From positions 3,844,001 to 3,908,000 of the forward strand of contig OY970352.1 of assembly GCA_963718105.1 (NCBI GenBank): a stretch of DNA of 64,000 bases, read 5' to 3'. The notes beneath the pieces are model-generated. The model saw only the letters and a list, made by a program, of their open reading frames with translations, ran no database searches and was not told the DNA's origin. Below are positions 33,819 through 41,478 of the stretch, piece after piece. A program made the translations under genes and the position numbers. The stretch is from DASYKT01 sp963718105. GTDB lineage: Bacteria; Acidobacteriota; Blastocatellia; Pyrinomonadales; Pyrinomonadaceae. The first letter of the stretch is position 1; every line of letters starts with the position of its first letter.

Positions 33819-34205
33819 CTAAAGTTCGGCATCGACTTCGATCTCGATCAGCATATCGGGGTCGACCAGTTTTGCGATCTCGACCATCGTGGCGCAAGGC
33901 ATAACTTCACTAAAAAATTCGCCGTGCGCCCGGCCATATTCTTCCCAGCGCGAAATATCGGTGACGAACATCCGCGTTCTGACCACGTTTTCCAGCCCGG
34001 CGTCCAGGGCTTTCAAAGCTCTTTCGATATTTCGGATCGCCTGTACCGTCTGCGCGTAGGCATCGCCCGGCCCAACGATCGCGCCGCTTTCATCCGTCGC
34101 GGTCGTGCCCGTAACATAGATCCGCTCGCCGACCTTGATCGCCCGCGAATAACCCACGACCGATTCCCACTTCGTGCCGGAGAAATATTTTTGCCTTTCG
34201 CGCAT
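33819..34205 (-). CDS. Rid (YjgF/YER057c/UK114) family protein
   Basis: This 128-residue trimeric-fold protein shows the Rid signature (GERIYVTGTTATDESGAIV, QTVQAIRNIERALKALDAGLENVVRTRMFVTDI, MLIEIEVDAEL). RidA hydrolyses reactive enamine/imine intermediates using a conserved Arg in the P-x-R segment. Here that segment reads MPCATMVEIAKL, so the Arg is absent and the protein belongs to a divergent Rid subfamily. Its position beside preT suggests a role with pyrimidine breakdown products, as the Rid member RutC has in the Rut pathway, but that is inferred. Confidence 0.85.
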   Translation of the reverse strand: MRERQKYFSGTKWESVVGYSRAIKVGERIYVTGTTATDESGAIVGPGDAYAQTVQAIRNIERALKALDAGLENVVRTRMFVTDISRWEEYGRAHGEFFSEVMPCATMVEIAKLVDPDMLIEIEVDAEL

Positions 34206-34211
34206 TTTAAT

Positions 34212-34994
34212 TCAGCCGACCTTTACAAAATAAGTCCCGTCAAATCTGTAACTGATCTGTTTGACGGTCACTTTGCCATTGGGATATTCCTTATCTTCGA
34301 TCACGACCGGTATCTTGAGCGTATTCGTTTTCTTATCGAACTTGATCAGCTCAAACGACCCGTTCCGGTCGCTTATCGACCACGGATTGTATTCAAACCC
34401 TAGTGTGTTTGTTAGTCCGGAACTGGTTTTGATCAGCCTTATTTTATCGTTTATCTTGCTGCCGGTTATTTGGAACAGGTCTGCCGATTGATAGTGGTCT
34501 GATCTGTCACCGATCGAGGTCGAGCAGATGATATGGACGGTGCCGCCTTTTGTCGCGACCGAAAAAACGTCGTAAACAAAACTTCCGTTGTCGCCCTCTT
34601 CCGTTTCGCTTTCGCCTTTTGAATAGACCTTGCCGTCGGCGCCTTTATACTGGTACACGCGCGCGTAATAGTGCATCGTGCCGCCGTTTTCCATGTCCCA
34701 TGAGTAGATGCGGAGCTTCCCGTCATCGGAAGTGGCGATATGCATTAGCTGCCCTAACGCGCCGAACTTGTAGGTCAGCGTCGAGGCAGCCTTTGTGTAT
34801 TTCAGCAGCTTTTTCTCAAAAGCGTCGTTCGTTTCGGTTAATTTTTCCTCGTCGTAACCGCTCCCGTATGTTGAATATTTCTCTATCTCTTTGAGAGATG
34901 CGATCAATTCTTTTTCGATCTGCGCATTGGTTTGCCCAAAAACGGGCAACACGGAAAACGCCAGCAAAAAGATAAAGCTAATAATTATTTTCAT
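34212..34994 (-). CDS. Secreted hypothetical protein
   Basis: The 260-residue protein has a clear signal peptide (MKIIISFIFLLAFSVLPVFGQ). The mature part is beta-rich with repeated Tyr/Gly/Asp strands (TLTYKFGALGQLMHIATSDDGKLRIYSWDMENGGTMHYYARVYQYK), suggesting a beta-sandwich or propeller. No catalytic motif or family is recognised. It ends 6 bp before the start of the Rid gene (its stop is at 34212, the Rid ATG at 34205), so the two could be co-transcribed. Confidence 0.65.
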   Translation of the reverse strand: MKIIISFIFLLAFSVLPVFGQTNAQIEKELIASLKEIEKYSTYGSGYDEEKLTETNDAFEKKLLKYTKAASTLTYKFGALGQLMHIATSDDGKLRIYSWDMENGGTMHYYARVYQYKGADGKVYSKGESETEEGDNGSFVYDVFSVATKGGTVHIICSTSIGDRSDHYQSADLFQITGSKINDKIRLIKTSSGLTNTLGFEYNPWSISDRNGSFELIKFDKKTNTLKIPVVIEDKEYPNGKVTVKQISYRFDGTYFVKVG

Positions 34995-35111
34995 TTGTTT
35001 TTTGCTTTGCCTATAAAAGTAAGAATTTAGCTATAAGCTAATAGCTGTTAGCTGACAGCTAGTGGCATCACTGCTGTGAAAATATAAAACTTTAAAGGCA
35101 AGCCTTTGTTA

Positions 35112-35981
35112 TTAATCAGCCACGATCGGCCCGTAAGCATCGGGGCGGCGGTCGCGGAAAAACTGCCAGGTGTTGCGCACTTCGCGGATCTTGTCCATGT
35201 CGAGGTCGGCCACGATCAGTTCGTCTTGATCGCGGCTGCCTTCGGCGATGATCTGCCCGCGTGGATCGCAGAAATAGCTCTGCCCGTAAAACTCGCCGAT
35301 ATTCCACGGCGCTTCGGTGCCGACCCGGTTGATCGCGCCGACGAAATAGCCGTTGGCCACGGCGTGCGCCGGCTGCTCGAGTTTCCAAAGATATTCGGAA
35401 AGCCCCGCCACCGTCGCCGACGGGTTAAAGATTATCTCCGCGCCGTTTAGGCCCAGACATCTTGCGCCTTCCGGAAAATGCCGGTCGTAGCAAATATAGA
35501 CGCCGATCCGTGCAAACGCCGTATCAAAACAAGGATAACCCATATTGCCCGGACGGAAATAGAATTTTTCCCAAAAGCCGGGATTGACGTGCGGGATGTG
35601 CGTTTTGCGGTATTTTCCCAGGTATTTTCCATCAGCGTCGATCACCGCGGCAGTGTTGTAATAGATGCCGGAAATTTCTTCTTCATAGATCGGCACGATC
35701 AGCACCATTCCGTACTGCTTGGCCACATCCTGCATCAGCTTGACGGTCGGCCCGTCGGGAATTTTTTCCACCGCTTCGTACCAGCGCGTCTGCTGCTCGG
35801 CGCAAAAATACGGCATGGTGAAAATTTCCTGAAAACAAAGCATCTGCACGCCTTGCTTTGCCGCCTCTTCCACCAATTTCATCTGGTGATCGAGATTGCC
35901 TTTTCTGATCTCTTCGATCGGCGCATCCGTCGCCACCTGGTTGTGGGCCTGAATAAGCCCGCCTTTAATAATTCTTGACAT
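35112..35981 (-). CDS. Beta-ureidopropionase (nitrilase-superfamily N-carbamoyl-beta-alanine amidohydrolase)
   Basis: The 289-residue carbon-nitrogen hydrolase has the nitrilase triad: Glu in MLCFQEIFTMPYF, Lys in GKYRKTHIPHV, and nucleophile Cys in VYICYDRHFPEGAR. The segments match beta-ureidopropionases and N-carbamoyl-putrescine-type enzymes. In this context it would convert N-carbamoyl-beta-alanine into beta-alanine, CO2 and ammonia, after dihydropyrimidinase. Its start overlaps the end of the GTP-cyclohydrolase-II-like gene by 17 bp, so translation is coupled. A run of AGCT words (35028-35066) lies downstream. Confidence 0.9.
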   Translation of the reverse strand: MSRIIKGGLIQAHNQVATDAPIEEIRKGNLDHQMKLVEEAAKQGVQMLCFQEIFTMPYFCAEQQTRWYEAVEKIPDGPTVKLMQDVAKQYGMVLIVPIYEEEISGIYYNTAAVIDADGKYLGKYRKTHIPHVNPGFWEKFYFRPGNMGYPCFDTAFARIGVYICYDRHFPEGARCLGLNGAEIIFNPSATVAGLSEYLWKLEQPAHAVANGYFVGAINRVGTEAPWNIGEFYGQSYFCDPRGQIIAEGSRDQDELIVADLDMDKIREVRNTWQFFRDRRPDAYGPIVAD

Positions 35982-36564
35982 AGTTTCTCCACAGATCGGT
36001 CATTAAATGATTGCCTCTGAGTTTTTCTTCAAAGGCTTTCCAGAGTTTTTCATCTTCTATTCCGAGTTTTTTAATACCGGAAACTTCGATCGCTTCCTCG
36101 CGCAGGCGATCCGTTTTTCCTTCGTCATTTGCCAAAAGGGTGATGGACCTTACTTTCAGATCCTTAAGTATTCCCGCGGCAGCCAGGTAGCTGCGCGCAT
36201 CTTTTTCATAGCCCGCCGCGACATACGCATCAGCCTGGGGAACGCCTTTCAGCTTATACTCCGTGCTTTTTATCAACGCCAGGTGGCCGTTTCCCTTGCC
36301 TTCCTGATCGAGCCAGATTATCACGCCTTCCCCCTGTTGTTCGACCCAAAATTGCGCCAGTTCCATCTGCTCGCGGCAATCGCACTCGACGCTGTTAAAA
36401 ATGTGCGCGCCAATGCAGTGCGAATGAATACGGCAAAGAACATTTTCTTTATTTTCGACATCGCCCATCACCAGCGCGATAGCTTCTTTTTTCCCGTCGT
36501 AATAAAGAACCTCGCGGAACTCTCCAAACTTTGTTTTTAATTTTCTTTCCGCCAGGCGCATCAT
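35965..36564 (-). CDS. GTP cyclohydrolase II-like protein (RibA/URC1 superfamily)
   Basis: The 199-residue protein resembles the RibA fold. The zinc-binding pattern is retained: RIHSHCIGAHIFNSVECDCREQM matches the HSxC...CDC motif. Downstream motifs differ from true RibA: QEGRGIG is QEGKGNG, the DYGIGAQIL segment is RSYLAAAGIL, and the NNP motif is ANDEGK. It is therefore probably not the riboflavin enzyme. It overlaps the beta-ureidopropionase gene by 17 bp, which ties it to pyrimidine breakdown. Yeast URC1, needed for uracil degradation, is also a GTP-cyclohydrolase-II homologue. The exact reaction is unknown. Confidence 0.75.
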   Translation of the reverse strand: MMRLAERKLKTKFGEFREVLYYDGKKEAIALVMGDVENKENVLCRIHSHCIGAHIFNSVECDCREQMELAQFWVEQQGEGVIIWLDQEGKGNGHLALIKSTEYKLKGVPQADAYVAAGYEKDARSYLAAAGILKDLKVRSITLLANDEGKTDRLREEAIEVSGIKKLGIEDEKLWKAFEEKLRGNHLMTDLWRNYVKNY

Positions 36565-36570
36565 AATAAA

Positions 36571-37680
36571 CTATTTATTAACAAATTTAGCATCATCAAT
36601 CGGCACATTATTTTTAACCGTCAAGGCCTTCCTTGTCCAGCTTAAATTAGGCATCGACCAGCGCGTGGTCAGCGGAATTTTCACGCCGTCAAACGCCCGG
36701 TAGTCTTCGTAATCGACCTGAAACTGAAAAACACCGAGCACCGTCATAATAGACGCCGTTCGCCGCACCAGCAAGCCCGTTTGCACATCGAAATACAGCC
36801 GTTCGCGCGCGCCCGCGGCACCCCCTGCAATTGGCGTCGCCCTTATGACATACACTTCGCGGTCCTTGATCTTATCCGTGGTGCCAAAAACCATCTGCGC
36901 GTATATCGTTTTGATGTTTGGAATATCGAAAAGTTCCGCTTCGCGTTTTATCTGTTCGGCTTCCTCTTCGTAGAGCGCGATATTTTCTCCGTCGCCGCGC
37001 TTCCATGCCGCAGAGCCGTCGTAACCTTCCGCGACCAGGTATTTGCCGTACGCGGTTATCATCAGCGACTTGTTGGGCGCTTTCAGGTAGACGTCTTCCG
37101 TCTCGGCCGTCTTGCCATCGGCTTCGATCCGCCGGGCTTTTATCACGCGGGTCTTGATCTTGCCGAGCGCCGCTTTGCCGCCCAGCGCCTTTGCGTAATT
37201 ATCCAGAATGGTATCGACGTTTACTTTATTTTCATTCTCAGACGGCTTACGCGCTGCCGGCTGCTGCGGCATTAGCGACATTAAAGAGGGCAGCGAGATA
37301 GCCGAGACCGGATGCTCTCGCCCCTGGTGACAGGTATTGCAGGTAACCTCAAGCTTGCCGTCAAAATAATCTTTGTTCAGCATAAAGGTCATCGCGATCA
37401 TCTTACGCGCGATGTCTTTTTCCTTCTTACCGTCTTTATCAAATTCAGTTTCCGATATGTGGCAAAAATTACAATCCACGCCGAGTGATGCCGACATGAT
37501 GTTCATTACCTTGCCCATCTGATCGGCGGGCATATCGTTCAATACTTTTATGTTCTTGAATTTCTGCCCGGCGGTGACCGTACCGGTCTGGCCGGCCGCT
37601 TTTTTCCAAAATGTGTTTTCAAACAGCAAAACAAATAGCGGAAGGCTGCAGCACAGGATAAGAAATTTTATTTTTCTCAT
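36571..37680 (-). CDS. Secreted c-type cytochrome (photosynthetic-reaction-centre cytochrome c subunit type)
   Basis: The 369-residue protein has an N-terminal signal/anchor (LILCCSLPLFVLLFENTFW). Two haem-binding CxxCH motifs, CNFCH and CNTCH, lie in the first 125 residues, within the segment MNIMSASLGVDCNFCHISETEF that defines this family. A beta-rich C-terminal half (about 160-369, ALGGKAALGKIKTRVIKARRI...) resembles lipoprotein-carrier folds. The family is common in non-photosynthetic Acidobacteriota and is thought to carry electrons in the periplasm. A degraded piece of a second copy lies at 41349-41478. Confidence 0.85.
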   Translation of the reverse strand: MRKIKFLILCCSLPLFVLLFENTFWKKAAGQTGTVTAGQKFKNIKVLNDMPADQMGKVMNIMSASLGVDCNFCHISETEFDKDGKKEKDIARKMIAMTFMLNKDYFDGKLEVTCNTCHQGREHPVSAISLPSLMSLMPQQPAARKPSENENKVNVDTILDNYAKALGGKAALGKIKTRVIKARRIEADGKTAETEDVYLKAPNKSLMITAYGKYLVAEGYDGSAAWKRGDGENIALYEEEAEQIKREAELFDIPNIKTIYAQMVFGTTDKIKDREVYVIRATPIAGGAAGARERLYFDVQTGLLVRRTASIMTVLGVFQFQVDYEDYRAFDGVKIPLTTRWSMPNLSWTRKALTVKNNVPIDDAKFVNK

Positions 37681-37730
37681 TATTAAAACAGCGGCTTTTG
37701 CCCTAAAAGTTAAATTAGGGCGCAGTCTTT

Positions 37731-37871
37731 ATAAATTGCCACTAGCTTTAGCTAGTGGTTTTCCGAGGCATTTTAATGCGCCGGCTTTAGCCAAATTCTG
37801 GTACTGATTTGGGCTAAAGCCCGGATAAATATCCACTTCTTGTCCACTAGCTAAAGCTAGTGGCAATTTAT
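37731..37871. repeat. REP-type palindromic pair, family B, copy 1
   Basis: ATAAATTGCCACTAGC..., 28 bp at 37731-37758, is a perfect inverted copy of 37844-37871. Each arm also contains the internal palindrome CCACTAGCTTTAGCTAGTGG. Between them is another hairpin (GGGCTTTAGCC). The same arms flank the RAYT remnant at 53925-54212, so this looks like a fully deleted version of that element. Confidence 0.88.
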
Positions 37872-37918
37872 CAGCAAATGCTTGATCCGGACTTTTCAGG
37901 CAAAGCCATTCTCAGCCG

Positions 37919-40900
37919 CTAAAAAGCCAGCCGCGCCGAAAACTGGAAATTGCGCGAACCGCCGCCGCCCAAAAAAGGATTGCCTATCCCCACGTCCGGG
38001 GTGACGGTGATCGGCAAAAAGCCCTGGCCGCGCCCGGCGGCGTCGAGGCCGTTAAACCCCGCGTCCACCGAAAAGCCCGGAAGCAGCGGCGAGGCAAAGT
38101 TAGGCCGGTTCAGAATATTGAACACTTCGGCGCGGAGTTGGAGGCTCACCCTTTCCGTTATTTTCGTATTTTTGAAAAGCGAGAAATCGAGGTTCTTATA
38201 ATCCGGTCCGATCAGAGAATTTCTTCCCAGATTGCCGAAATGATATGTTCCCGGCAGGCAGGCCCCGCCGCCATCCAGTGTGCATGGGACCTGAAATGCC
38301 GAAAGGTTCAGGAAATTATCCGGCAGGCTGGTCCCGGCATACGGATCGCCGATCAAATCGGGCCGCGGAAAAAATTCGCCCGTGCCGTTGTAATCGTCAA
38401 AAAAGTTTACGTGAAACGGGCTGCCGCTTCTTAAGGTCCAGATCGCGTTCAACTGCCAGCCGCTGCCCAGCCGCGGGTAACGCTTGATGAGATTCGGCAC
38501 TTCGTAACTGACGGCTGCCACGAAACGGTGACGAATATCGAAATTCGAGTTTCCCCGCTCAAAATCCGGCCGGTAGCTGTTATCGGGCTGGGTCGCGTTT
38601 GCCACGTAATCCTGCCCGTCGGAAGCGTTGTCGATCGAGTGCGACCAGGTGTAGTTTATCTGGGCCGTAAAACCTTTGAACCCGCGCGCGCTGAGGCTCG
38701 TTTGCAGCCCGTTGTACTCAGATTCGGCCGTCGTCTCCAGGTAATTAACATAAAAGAAGGTGCCGCCCGAAGGAGCAAAGGGGCCGTTATCAAAAGGACG
38801 GGCGGTGGACACGGCCGGGTTTACGGGCTGATTTATGTCGCGGTAGCGAAACAGCTTTTGCCCGCGCGAACCGACATAACCGATCTGCCAAACCACGTTC
38901 GGAACCAGTTCCTGCTGCAGGTTCACATTAAAATTCTGCACCGTCGGCGTTCCCAGATTCCGGTCGACCGCAAACACGTCTGAGTCCAGATAATCCGTAA
39001 AAATGGGAACGTTGTTTAGTATCTGCGGAACGGTGGAGAACGAGAACAGGATCGGCGAAGGGCCGGCCGGGTTGTAGGCCGGGCCGGGATTAAAAGTATT
39101 AAAGGGAAGCTGCCCGACAAAAAAGTCCTGCGAAAACGCGTCGTAAAAAATGCCCCAGCCGGCTCTTACCACCGTTTTGCTTTTCCCGGTCACGTCCCAC
39201 GCAAAACCGGCGCGGGGGCTAAAGTTGCTCCATTGCGGATCGTAGAGCCTGTCCAGCCCGCCGGTGCCGACCATTATCAAACCCTGGGCGAGATCAAAGT
39301 TGCTCAACAGATCGTTCTTTTCGCCAAGCACTCCGAAATAATCCCAGCGGAGGCCGGCATTGATCGTCAGATTCCGGTTGACGCGCCACATATCCTGGAC
39401 ATAAGCGGCGTGCGACGTCTGAAAGGTCTGCCGCTGCGATTCGCCCTGCGCCGAGCGTCCGCCGCTTAAAGTGCCGCTGAGAAAATCAGCCAGCGAATCG
39501 AAATCAAGCCGCCCGCGATAGCCCGCGTCGAAAAACGCATCGACATCCGTGCGGCGATATTCATAGCCGAGCTTTACATCGTGGCTCCCCATTTTCCAGG
39601 AAAAGTTATCGATAAAATGCCAGTTAACATCCGTTCGCGCTCTGGGCACGGAAAGGTTCGCCCCGATCGAAGCGATCGAGCCGATGGCATCATTTCTGAT
39701 GCGAATGAACGGCAGGCCGAAATCCCGCTCATTCGTCACGCCGGTATTGAGGCCGATCGTGCGCGGGTCGAAAGCGCTGTCCTCGGGAAAAAATCCCTGC
39801 TTGAAATTGTTGTAGCCGAAACGCGCCTCATTGAGCTTGTCCGGCGAAAGTATTTTCAGGTACGAGACGGAAAGCAGGTGCACGTCGGTCGGGGTCACGG
39901 TGTTATAGCCCGGCAGAACGTTGCCGCCCTGGATGGCGAGCGGGAAGGATTGGTTGCTGGTCCCGAAATAGTACCGCCCCGTTAAAAGATTGTCCTTGTC
40001 GAAGGAATGGTCGATCTTCCCGATAAAACTGTCGACGTCATTGAGCGCCCGGGTCGTGGCAAACAGGTTCGGCCTGCCCGTGTCGTCAAAAAGCGGCAAG
40101 GGGCGGTTTGGCGTGCCCCAGGGATTTCGCTGCAGCAATTGGGCGATCACCGGATTTGTCGGGCCGCCGAGGGCCGCTATTTCGCCCGGGTCCGGAATGC
40201 GGGCGGTGGAATTTAAGCCTACCCGCTCGCGCTGCCCTTCGTAATTCAGGAAAAAGAAGGTTTTATTGCGGACGATCCGCCCGCCGAAAGAGGCCCCGAA
40301 TTGGTTGTTTCTAAGAGCGGTTTGCTGGTCCGGCTTCGGATTAAAAAAGTTTCGCGCATCGAAAACGTCGTTCCGGATAAATTCGAACAACGCCCCGTGA
40401 AAATCGTTGGTGCCGGATTTGGTCACGATATTGACCACCGTGCCGGAATTTCGCCCGTACTCTGCTTCAAAATTCGAGAGAACGGCCACTTCCTGAATGG
40501 CTTCGAGCGGCAGAATGGTCGCCGGGGTACCGAAAACACCCGCCTCGTTTATCGCCGGCAGGTTGCGGTAGCCGTCGTTCATATCGGTTCCGTCGAGCAG
40601 GTAATTATTCGAACGCCCGCGGCTTCCATTCGCGCTAAAAAGGCCGAACGATCCGGGCGAATCGGTCGCCCCGGAAGGGTCGCCGGCCGCGCCGGGCACC
40701 AGCACGAGAAACTTGGTGAAATCGCGCCCGTTAACCGGCAGCGCTTCTACCGTGCGTGCGGAGATCGTGCCTCCGAGCGTGGTGCTGGCGGTTTCGACTT
40801 GTTCCTGCGCGGCAATAACGACCGTTTGGGTCCCGCTCGTGACATGCATGGGAATATTGACCTGCCGGTCGCCGGCCACCTCGACCAGTATGCCGCGGAT

Positions 40901-41200
40901 CGTATCGCTTTCCAGCCCCGAGGCCGTCGCGCGAACTTCGTATTCGCCGATCTGCAGCTCGGTCACGGCAAAGTTTCCTTCCTCGTCGGTGATCGTGCTG
41001 CGCTCGATACCGGTGCCGAGATTTTTAGCGGTCACCGTCGCACCCGGAACGGCCGCTCCGTTCGGATCGGTTACCGTGCCGAGTATCTTGCCCCGGAACG
41101 ACTGCGCGCTGACACTGATCGCCAATAAACAAATAACCAGACAAAGTGCCCATACATTGAATGGGAGTTTTACCGACACGATATTTCCAGTTTTTCTCAT
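37919..41200 (-). CDS. Oar-like TonB-dependent receptor with carboxypeptidase-regulatory-like domain (second copy)
   Basis: The 1093-residue outer-membrane protein has a signal peptide (about 1-32), a carboxypeptidase-regulatory-like domain (GKILGTVTDPNGAAVPGATVTAKNLGTGIERSTI), a plug (TVEALPVNGRDFTKFLVLVPGAAGDPSG; SNNYLLDGTDMNDGYRN) and a beta-barrel ending in Phe (QFSARLAF). It is of the same family as the pectin-locus receptor but clearly diverged. The cytochrome gene is downstream, after the REP pair. Its ligand cannot be predicted; no polysaccharide enzymes are nearby. Confidence 0.9.
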   Translation of the reverse strand: MRKTGNIVSVKLPFNVWALCLVICLLAISVSAQSFRGKILGTVTDPNGAAVPGATVTAKNLGTGIERSTITDEEGNFAVTELQIGEYEVRATASGLESDTIRGILVEVAGDRQVNIPMHVTSGTQTVVIAAQEQVETASTTLGGTISARTVEALPVNGRDFTKFLVLVPGAAGDPSGATDSPGSFGLFSANGSRGRSNNYLLDGTDMNDGYRNLPAINEAGVFGTPATILPLEAIQEVAVLSNFEAEYGRNSGTVVNIVTKSGTNDFHGALFEFIRNDVFDARNFFNPKPDQQTALRNNQFGASFGGRIVRNKTFFFLNYEGQRERVGLNSTARIPDPGEIAALGGPTNPVIAQLLQRNPWGTPNRPLPLFDDTGRPNLFATTRALNDVDSFIGKIDHSFDKDNLLTGRYYFGTSNQSFPLAIQGGNVLPGYNTVTPTDVHLLSVSYLKILSPDKLNEARFGYNNFKQGFFPEDSAFDPRTIGLNTGVTNERDFGLPFIRIRNDAIGSIASIGANLSVPRARTDVNWHFIDNFSWKMGSHDVKLGYEYRRTDVDAFFDAGYRGRLDFDSLADFLSGTLSGGRSAQGESQRQTFQTSHAAYVQDMWRVNRNLTINAGLRWDYFGVLGEKNDLLSNFDLAQGLIMVGTGGLDRLYDPQWSNFSPRAGFAWDVTGKSKTVVRAGWGIFYDAFSQDFFVGQLPFNTFNPGPAYNPAGPSPILFSFSTVPQILNNVPIFTDYLDSDVFAVDRNLGTPTVQNFNVNLQQELVPNVVWQIGYVGSRGQKLFRYRDINQPVNPAVSTARPFDNGPFAPSGGTFFYVNYLETTAESEYNGLQTSLSARGFKGFTAQINYTWSHSIDNASDGQDYVANATQPDNSYRPDFERGNSNFDIRHRFVAAVSYEVPNLIKRYPRLGSGWQLNAIWTLRSGSPFHVNFFDDYNGTGEFFPRPDLIGDPYAGTSLPDNFLNLSAFQVPCTLDGGGACLPGTYHFGNLGRNSLIGPDYKNLDFSLFKNTKITERVSLQLRAEVFNILNRPNFASPLLPGFSVDAGFNGLDAAGRGQGFLPITVTPDVGIGNPFLGGGGSRNFQFSARLAF

Positions 41201-41348
41201 TGTTTTATTCTCCTAAATAAAAATAAACCGATAACGAGCCCCAAAGCTTTAACTATATTTCCGCTATATTTTCTGCGGCAACCGCCTTTTCCTGCGGCAC
41301 CGCTTTCGTGTGCGACCATGCATAGAGTTTCCAGTTAAAATAGGTTTA

Positions 41349-41478
41349 TCACGTAAAGAGCATCACGATCGTCTGGCGCGCGATTTCTTTCTTTTTTTGC
41401 CGTTTTTCTCAAATTCAGTCTCGGATATATGGCAAAGTTGCAGTCTACATTTAGCGAAGCCGAAAATATGTTCTTCAC
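41349..41478 (-). pseudogene. Decayed fragment of a cytochrome c (PRC-type) gene
   Basis: On the minus strand this stretch reads VKNIFSASLNVDCNF, then in a shifted frame CHISETEFEKNGKK, then in a third frame KEIARQTIVMLFT and a stop. This parallels MNIMSASLGVDCNFCHISETEFDKDG...KDIARKMIAM of the intact cytochrome gene (DNA at 37379-37510), clearly a paralogue. Two single-base frameshifts and loss of both flanks mean it is dead. Its broken end coincides with the stop codon of the NB-ARC gene, marking a recombination junction. Confidence 0.85.

Noticed and set aside
35965..36564. Riboflavin biosynthesis RibA
   Set aside because: The catalytic RibA segments after the zinc site differ, and no rib genes are adjacent.
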